This document shows positions 6,325-9,301 of a stretch of DNA of 9,301 nucleotides, one piece after another. Position numbers and translations under genes: made by a program. The notes beneath the pieces were generated by a model. It worked only from the letters and a program-made list of their open reading frames with translations. It was not told the origin of the DNA and did no database searches. How positions within the stretch are numbered: position 1 is the first letter of the stretch; each line of letters opens with the position of its first letter. This DNA comes from an uncultured Bacteroidales bacterium (lineage in GTDB: Bacteria > Bacteroidota > Bacteroidia > Bacteroidales > Muribaculaceae), in NCBI GenBank assembly GCA_900539915.1, contig UQDU01000057.1:1-9301 (forward strand). Direction: 5' to 3'.

Positions 6325-8217
6325 ATGACCGATAAGTCACGCAGAGAACGACAGACTCCCGGTGTCGAGGTTGACCTTGACAACCGGGAGTTTCAGAATG
6401 CCTGGAATCTGATTGCCCATACCAACCAGTCGGTGTTTCTCACCGGCAAGGCAGGTACGGGCAAATCCACATTCCTGAAGTATGTCACGGCCAACACTGA
6501 CAAGAGTTATGTGGTGTTAGCTCCCACGGGCATCGCGGCGGTCAATGTAGGCGGACAGACGCTCCACTCTTTCTTCAAGTTGCCCCTCAAGCCTCTGCTG
6601 CCTGACGATGTGGAGTTTTCGCATAACAGGCTACAGAAGCGTATGAAGTATTCGGCTAAATTCGTCAAACTGCTCAAGGGTCTTGACCTTATCATCATTG
6701 ACGAGATCTCAATGGTCAGAGCCGACATAATAGATTTTGTAGACAAACTGTTGCGCCATTATTGCCGTAATCCGCGTGAACCGTTTGCCGGCAAACAGCT
6801 GCTCCTTGTAGGCGACCTTTTCCAGCTCGAGCCGGTGGTCACCCCCGACATGAAGCTCCTGCTACACAGATATTACCCTAATGCCTATTTCTTCTCTGCC
6901 AGCGCGTTCCGACAGATTCCGCTCGTGTCGGTGGAGCTGACCAAGGTCTACCGTCAGACTCAGGAAGATTTCATCAGGCTGCTTGACCGGGTCAGGATGG
7001 GCAACCCCACCGCATCTGACCTCGAGCTTATCAATTCACGCATCAATGCTCCGGCATCAGATACCCGCCGAAGCAAGGATATGGTCATGACACTTGCCAG
7101 CCGCCGCGACACCGTAGAGGCTATCAACGACTCAAGGCTCAAAGAAATACGCCGCCCGATGCGCACCTACGAAGGCGTCATCACCGGCGAGTTTCCCGAC
7201 AACAATCTCCCTACGCCACGCACCCTGCAACTCAAAGAGGGAGCACAGATAGTATTCGTAAAAAACGATTATGACCGCCGATGGGTCAACGGTACCGTTG
7301 GCAAGGTGACGAAATGTCTGCCCGAACGCATAGAGGTCACACTGGAAAATGGCACCACCCACGAAGTTGAGCAGGAACGGTGGGCCAACATCGTCTATGA
7401 ATACGACGAGAAACGCAAAAGCGTCACTGAAAAAGAGATAGGAGCCTATGTGCAGTATCCTGTCAAACTTGCATGGGCGCTGACCATACACAAGAGTCAG
7501 GGACTGACATTCAACAACCTGATAATAGACATGGGTTCCGGAGCGTTTTCCTCAGGACAGACCTATGTGGCTCTAAGCCGTTGCCGTTCGCTTGACGGCC
7601 TACGGCTCTTGTCGCCGCTCAGCGCCAAGGATATATTTGTCAATCGTGCCATCTCCGAATTTTCACATACATTCAATGACGAGAAACTGCTTCAAAATGC
7701 CCTGCGCAGAGGGCGCAGACGCGATAATCTGAAGAAAGCATCCGAGCTGTGGGAGCAAGAGGAATACGTGCTCGCCTACGACAGGATGAGAGATGTGTTT
7801 ACCGACGAGCCGTCATTGCTTGCCAATCCTGTGCTCAACCGATTCATGCGCTCCAAGATAGCACGCCACCAAAAGGAGGCACAGGAGGCCATCAACAGCC
7901 TCACCGAGCAGCTTGGAGAAAAAGAAGCGTTGCTTGCCACGCTATCAGACGAGTATGTAGAACTCGGCTACTATTGTCTGGAAGACGGCCAGGAGCTTAC
8001 CCCTGCCCTGGCCAACTTTGACAAAGCCCTCCGCCTCACCCCCGACAATGTCCGCGCCATGATAGGCCGGGCCCTCGTGCTGATTGAGCAGCGCGAATTC
8101 CACGATGCCATGGACACCCTCCTCAAAGCCCAGTCCATAGCCCCGAAGACCGATAAGAAATCACATGAAATCATCAGCCTCTCCATAAGGGAGATTGAGC
8201 GTAAAATCATGTCATAA
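6325..8217 (+). CDS. Pif1-like superfamily 1B DNA helicase with TPR-like C-terminus
   Basis: A 630-residue SF1B helicase of the Pif1/RecD-like group, an ATP-driven 5'-3' DNA unwinding enzyme by family precedent. Motifs in order: Walker A GKAGTGKST (41-49), motif Ia APTGIAA (66-72), Walker B LIIIDEISM (122-130), motif III GDLFQLEP (163-170), motif IV VYRQ (208-211), motif V TIHKSQG (387-393) and motif VI TYVALSR (413-419). All look intact. The SH3-like 2B insertion lies about 300-370. After motif VI comes about 200 extra residues: a basic helix (460-470), a helical charged segment, and one or two TPR-like units (about 540-605, YVELGYYCLEDGQ...ALANFDKALRLTPDN). Pif1 enzymes resolve G-quadruplexes and assist replication and recombination; the tail suggests a protein partner. 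The ATG at 6325 lies 27 bp after the FadL-like stop, with no terminator between. It may be co-transcribed with the envelope genes although functionally unrelated. A terminator follows 21 bp after the stop. Confidence 0.92.
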   Translation: MTDKSRRERQTPGVEVDLDNREFQNAWNLIAHTNQSVFLTGKAGTGKSTFLKYVTANTDKSYVVLAPTGIAAVNVGGQTLHSFFKLPLKPLLPDDVEFSHNRLQKRMKYSAKFVKLLKGLDLIIIDEISMVRADIIDFVDKLLRHYCRNPREPFAGKQLLLVGDLFQLEPVVTPDMKLLLHRYYPNAYFFSASAFRQIPLVSVELTKVYRQTQEDFIRLLDRVRMGNPTASDLELINSRINAPASDTRRSKDMVMTLASRRDTVEAINDSRLKEIRRPMRTYEGVITGEFPDNNLPTPRTLQLKEGAQIVFVKNDYDRRWVNGTVGKVTKCLPERIEVTLENGTTHEVEQERWANIVYEYDEKRKSVTEKEIGAYVQYPVKLAWALTIHKSQGLTFNNLIIDMGSGAFSSGQTYVALSRCRSLDGLRLLSPLSAKDIFVNRAISEFSHTFNDEKLLQNALRRGRRRDNLKKASELWEQEEYVLAYDRMRDVFTDEPSLLANPVLNRFMRSKIARHQKEAQEAINSLTEQLGEKEALLATLSDEYVELGYYCLEDGQELTPALANFDKALRLTPDNVRAMIGRALVLIEQREFHDAMDTLLKAQSIAPKTDKKSHEIISLSIREIERKIMS

Positions 8218-8237
8218 ACATCCTTGTAATATACAAC

Positions 8238-8279
8238 AATGGCCTCCTTAGTGATTCTAAAGAAGCCATTATTATTTTT
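8238..8279 (+). terminator. Intrinsic terminator between helicase and rplS, possibly bidirectional
   Basis: AATGGCCTCCTTA (8238-8250) and TAAAGAAGCCATT (8258-8270) flank a 7-nt loop and pair at 11 of 13 positions on the plus strand, followed by ATTATTTTT. This fits termination of the helicase transcript. On the minus strand the two C-A mismatches become G-U pairs, so the stem is continuous, and it lies 46 bp past the rplS stop. The minus-strand tail (GTTGTATATT) is less T-rich, so rplS termination here is likely but weaker in form. Confidence 0.75.
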
Positions 8280-8315
8280 GTCCGTGTGGCAGTATATATC
8301 TGCCTGAGACAATTA

Positions 8316-8681
8316 TCAATCCTTGACAGGAGTCTTGAGGCGACGCTCCTTGATACGAGCCTTCTTGCCTGTGAGACCACGCAGATAGTAAAGTTTCGCA
8401 CGACGCACTTTACCATACTTGTTGATAACGATAGAGTCAATGAAAGGAGACTCGATGGGGAAGATACGCTCTACACCGATGTTATCGCTCATCTTGCGGA
8501 CGGTGAAACGCTTCTTGTTACCCTCGCCCGAAATACGGATAACCACACCACGGTACTGCTGGATACGCTCCTTGTTACCTTCTTTGATGCGGTAGGCCAC
8601 TGTGATGGTGTCACCGGGGCCAAATTCGGGATGCTGCTTGCCGGAAGCATAAGCTTCCTCTACGACTTTGATTAAGTCCAT
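8316..8681 (-). CDS. rplS: 50S ribosomal protein L19 (bL19)
   Basis: A 121-residue protein, normal size for bL19, a large-subunit protein near the 30S-50S interface. It begins MDLIKVVEEAY and contains FGPGDTITV (20-28), YRGVVI (43-48), FTVRKMS (59-65), the ERIFPIESPFIDSI block (71-84) and the diagnostic KVRRAKLYYLRGLTGKKARI (91-110), ending in a basic tail. I chose the ATG at 8681 because it matches the family N-terminus; the in-frame ATG at 8738 would add 19 unconserved residues that fall in the leader. No Shine-Dalgarno of note. It has its own promoter candidate at 8767-8798 and is not in an rpsP-trmD operon within this window. Convergent with the helicase gene. No anomalies seen. Confidence 0.97.
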   Translation of the reverse strand: MDLIKVVEEAYASGKQHPEFGPGDTITVAYRIKEGNKERIQQYRGVVIRISGEGNKKRFTVRKMSDNIGVERIFPIESPFIDSIVINKYGKVRRAKLYYLRGLTGKKARIKERRLKTPVKD

Positions 8682-8727
8682 AGCTCTTGATATGTTATTA
8701 AATAATTTGACATTAATCGCAATATAC

Positions 8728-8745
8728 GCAGGCTGCATGTCCTGC
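8728..8745 (-). promoter_or_regulatory. Small hairpin in the rplS leader
   Basis: On the minus strand GCAGG and CCTGC pair around an 8-nt loop, 47 nt before the rplS start within a predicted leader of about 80 nt. Ribosomal-protein leaders often bind their own product, and L19 leaders are known in Bacilli, but I cannot match this to a known leader and a 5-bp stem can arise by chance. Confidence 0.25.
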
Positions 8746-8766
8746 CAGAGATTACGAAACCAGGCA

Positions 8767-8798
8767 CAAAGTTACTACTTTTTTCTCACACAGACAAG
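8767..8798 (-). promoter_or_regulatory. Candidate rplS promoter (-33 CTTG, -7 TAACTTTG)
   Basis: On the minus strand TAACTTTG (8774-8767) is an exact TAnnTTTG -7 box. CTTG (8798-8795) matches three of four bases of the -33 TTTG with a 20-bp spacer, the expected distance. Predicted start near 8760 gives a leader of about 80 nt to the ATG at 8681. This is the best-spaced promoter in the window. Confidence 0.65.
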
Positions 8799-8833
8799 AG
8801 ATAACCAGCCCAAGCATCAATAATCCAAAGAAA

Positions 8834-8923
8834 TCTGACAAGTCTAATAAATCGTATAAGTCATATAAATCCTATAAGTCGTATAAGTCTGATAATTCTT
8901 ATAAGTCTGATAATTCTTATAAG
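8834..8923. repeat. AT-rich tandem array of ten 9-bp units, consensus TCnTATAAG
   Basis: Ten contiguous 9-bp units run from TCTGACAAG (8834) through TCTAATAAA, TCGTATAAG, TCATATAAA, TCCTATAAG, TCGTATAAG and then twice TCTGATAAT-TCTTATAAG. The last four form two identical 18-bp copies (8888-8905, 8906-8923). Every unit keeps TC at its start and most keep ATAA. Three-codon periodicity gives spurious Tyr/Lys-rich reading frames; there is no start context or conserved product. It lies about 35 bp upstream of the rplS -33 element. Confidence 0.9.
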
Positions 8924-8951
8924 ATTTATACAACTTATAAGAATTATCAGA
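8906..8951. repeat. Perfect 18-bp inverted repeat closing the 9-bp array
   Basis: TCTGATAATTCTTATAAG (8906-8923) is followed, after 10 nt, by its exact reverse complement (8934-8951). The right arm is therefore two array units in the opposite orientation. The stem is AT-rich and is followed by TTTT on the plus strand, but no plus-strand gene precedes it closely, so a terminator role is not favoured. Confidence 0.9.
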
Positions 8952-9225
8952 TTTTATGAGCCAGGCGCGCCCCTGCGGCGAAGCGAGCTGTGTCCGCGCC
9001 GTCATGGCGCGGAGGCGTGGCCGCTGCCGGGGGCGCCATGTCAATGCTTGAACAGCGTTCCTATGTTGTAGGGACATGCCATGGCATGTCGCCTGAAGCC
9101 GTGCTAACGGGGGGCATTGCGTCAGCAGACATGCCATGGCATGTCCCTACTGCAATGGGTGCATTCATTAATCAGTGGCATTGCCTCACGGCGCGGCGGA
9201 GCGGAGCCTGTGGGTGACCCGGATG
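8952..9225. other. GC-rich non-coding segment with hairpins
   Basis: No credible gene. After the AT-rich array the composition turns sharply GC-rich. Visible structure: the palindrome GGCGCGCC (8964-8971); a perfect 8-bp stem TCCGCGCC/GGCGCGGA around GTCAT (8993-9013); the nested palindromic repeat described separately (9068-9150); and two loosely similar direct stretches, GCGGCGAAGCGAGC (8975-8988) and GCGGCGGAGCGGAGC (9193-9207). Short reading frames across it have no signal, motif or start context. Confidence 0.6.
9068..9150. repeat. Nested palindromic inverted repeat (REP-like)
   Basis: A 23-bp sequence at 9068-9090 recurs as its exact reverse complement at 9128-9150, separated by 37 bp. 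Each arm contains the 18-bp perfect palindrome GACATGCCATGGCATGTC, with GTAGG on the outer side only (CCTAC on the right). The unit can fold as two separate hairpins or one long one. It resembles dispersed palindromic intergenic repeats; no transposase or target duplication is visible. Confidence 0.85.
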
Positions 9226-9246
9226 GTGCCCGCGCGCCGCGGGCAC
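9226..9246. repeat. Perfect 9-bp GC-rich hairpin
   Basis: GTGCCCGCG (9226-9234) and CGCGGGCAC (9238-9246) flank a 3-nt loop. It sits immediately past the T-run of the minus-strand terminator and is not itself followed by T's in either direction, so it may be a second barrier or a repeat remnant. Confidence 0.6.
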
Positions 9247-9290
9247 AAAAAAGGCGTCCCCGGGGAGCCGTGGGGCTCTCCGGGGACGCT
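9247..9290 (-). terminator. Strong intrinsic terminator for a minus-strand gene to the right
   Basis: On the minus strand a 16-bp stem (9289-9274 with 9269-9254, one G-U pair, 4-nt loop) containing GCGTCCCCGG is followed by CC and six T's (9252-9247). This is a textbook rho-independent terminator. It would end a minus-strand gene whose coding region lies beyond position 9301, and it isolates rplS from read-through. Confidence 0.85.
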
Positions 9291-9301
9291 TGGAGGGGGC
9301 G

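Noticed and set aside
8682..8738. 5' extension of rplS from ATG 8738
   Set aside because: The extra 19 residues do not resemble L19, whose conserved start MDLIKVVEEAY is at 8681.
8888..8923. Two identical 18-bp direct copies considered as a CRISPR start
   Set aside because: They abut with no spacer and are simply array units; no cas genes nearby.
8844..9137. Minus-strand reading frame with Tyr/Lys three-residue periodicity
   Set aside because: The periodicity comes from the non-coding 9-bp array; the frame crosses an abrupt composition change and half of the palindromic repeat.
9068..9150. Inverted repeat considered as ends of an insertion sequence or invertible promoter
   Set aside because: The 37-bp interior is too short for a gene and holds no promoter-like sequence or recombinase nearby.

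Overview
This window reads as ordinary chromosome from a gut-type Bacteroidota, order Bacteroidales. Muribaculaceae is my best guess from overall feel only; I could not test it. Direct support: starts lack Shine-Dalgarno sequences and sit behind AT-rich leaders. Several genes have upstream boxes fitting the Bacteroidota promoter pattern TAnnTTTG (-7), one with a TTG-containing -33 element about 20 bp away. The gene set also fits: MutS2 with an Smr domain, a FadL/OmpP1-type outer-membrane protein with a barrel-like C-terminal Phe, a Bacteroidota-like Pif1-family helicase, and ribosomal protein L19.

Layout. (1) Positions 26-2494, minus strand: mutS2. Its stop codon lies in the loop of a hairpin shaped as a terminator for a plus-strand transcript entering from the left. 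(2) Positions 2649-3209, plus strand: a small HdeD/DUF308-like membrane protein, closed by a long-loop intrinsic terminator. (3) Positions 3461-8217, plus strand, three genes: an exported Trp/Tyr/Pro/Arg/Gly-rich protein with five tandem 14-residue repeats, a FadL-like outer-membrane protein, and a Pif1-like helicase with a TPR-like C-terminal tail. Gaps are 77 and 27 bp with no terminator seen, so they may be one transcription unit. A terminator at 8238-8279 ends it and may also serve the convergent rplS. (4) Positions 8316-8681, minus strand: rplS, with a recognisable promoter and a leader of about 80 nt. (5) Positions 8800-9301: no gene. This stretch holds an AT-rich array of 9-bp units ending in a perfect hairpin, a GC-rich segment with several hairpins, a nested palindromic inverted repeat (9068-9150), and a strong minus-strand terminator (9247-9290) for a gene right of the window.

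How the genes relate. mutS2 (DNA/ribosome maintenance), the helicase (DNA maintenance) and rplS (translation) are housekeeping. The exported repeat protein and the FadL-like protein are envelope genes side by side and could act together, but this is inferred from position only. I see no phage, transposase, CRISPR array, toxin-antitoxin or defence module. The least explained items are the repeat protein at 3461-4567 and the non-coding repeat mosaic upstream of rplS.
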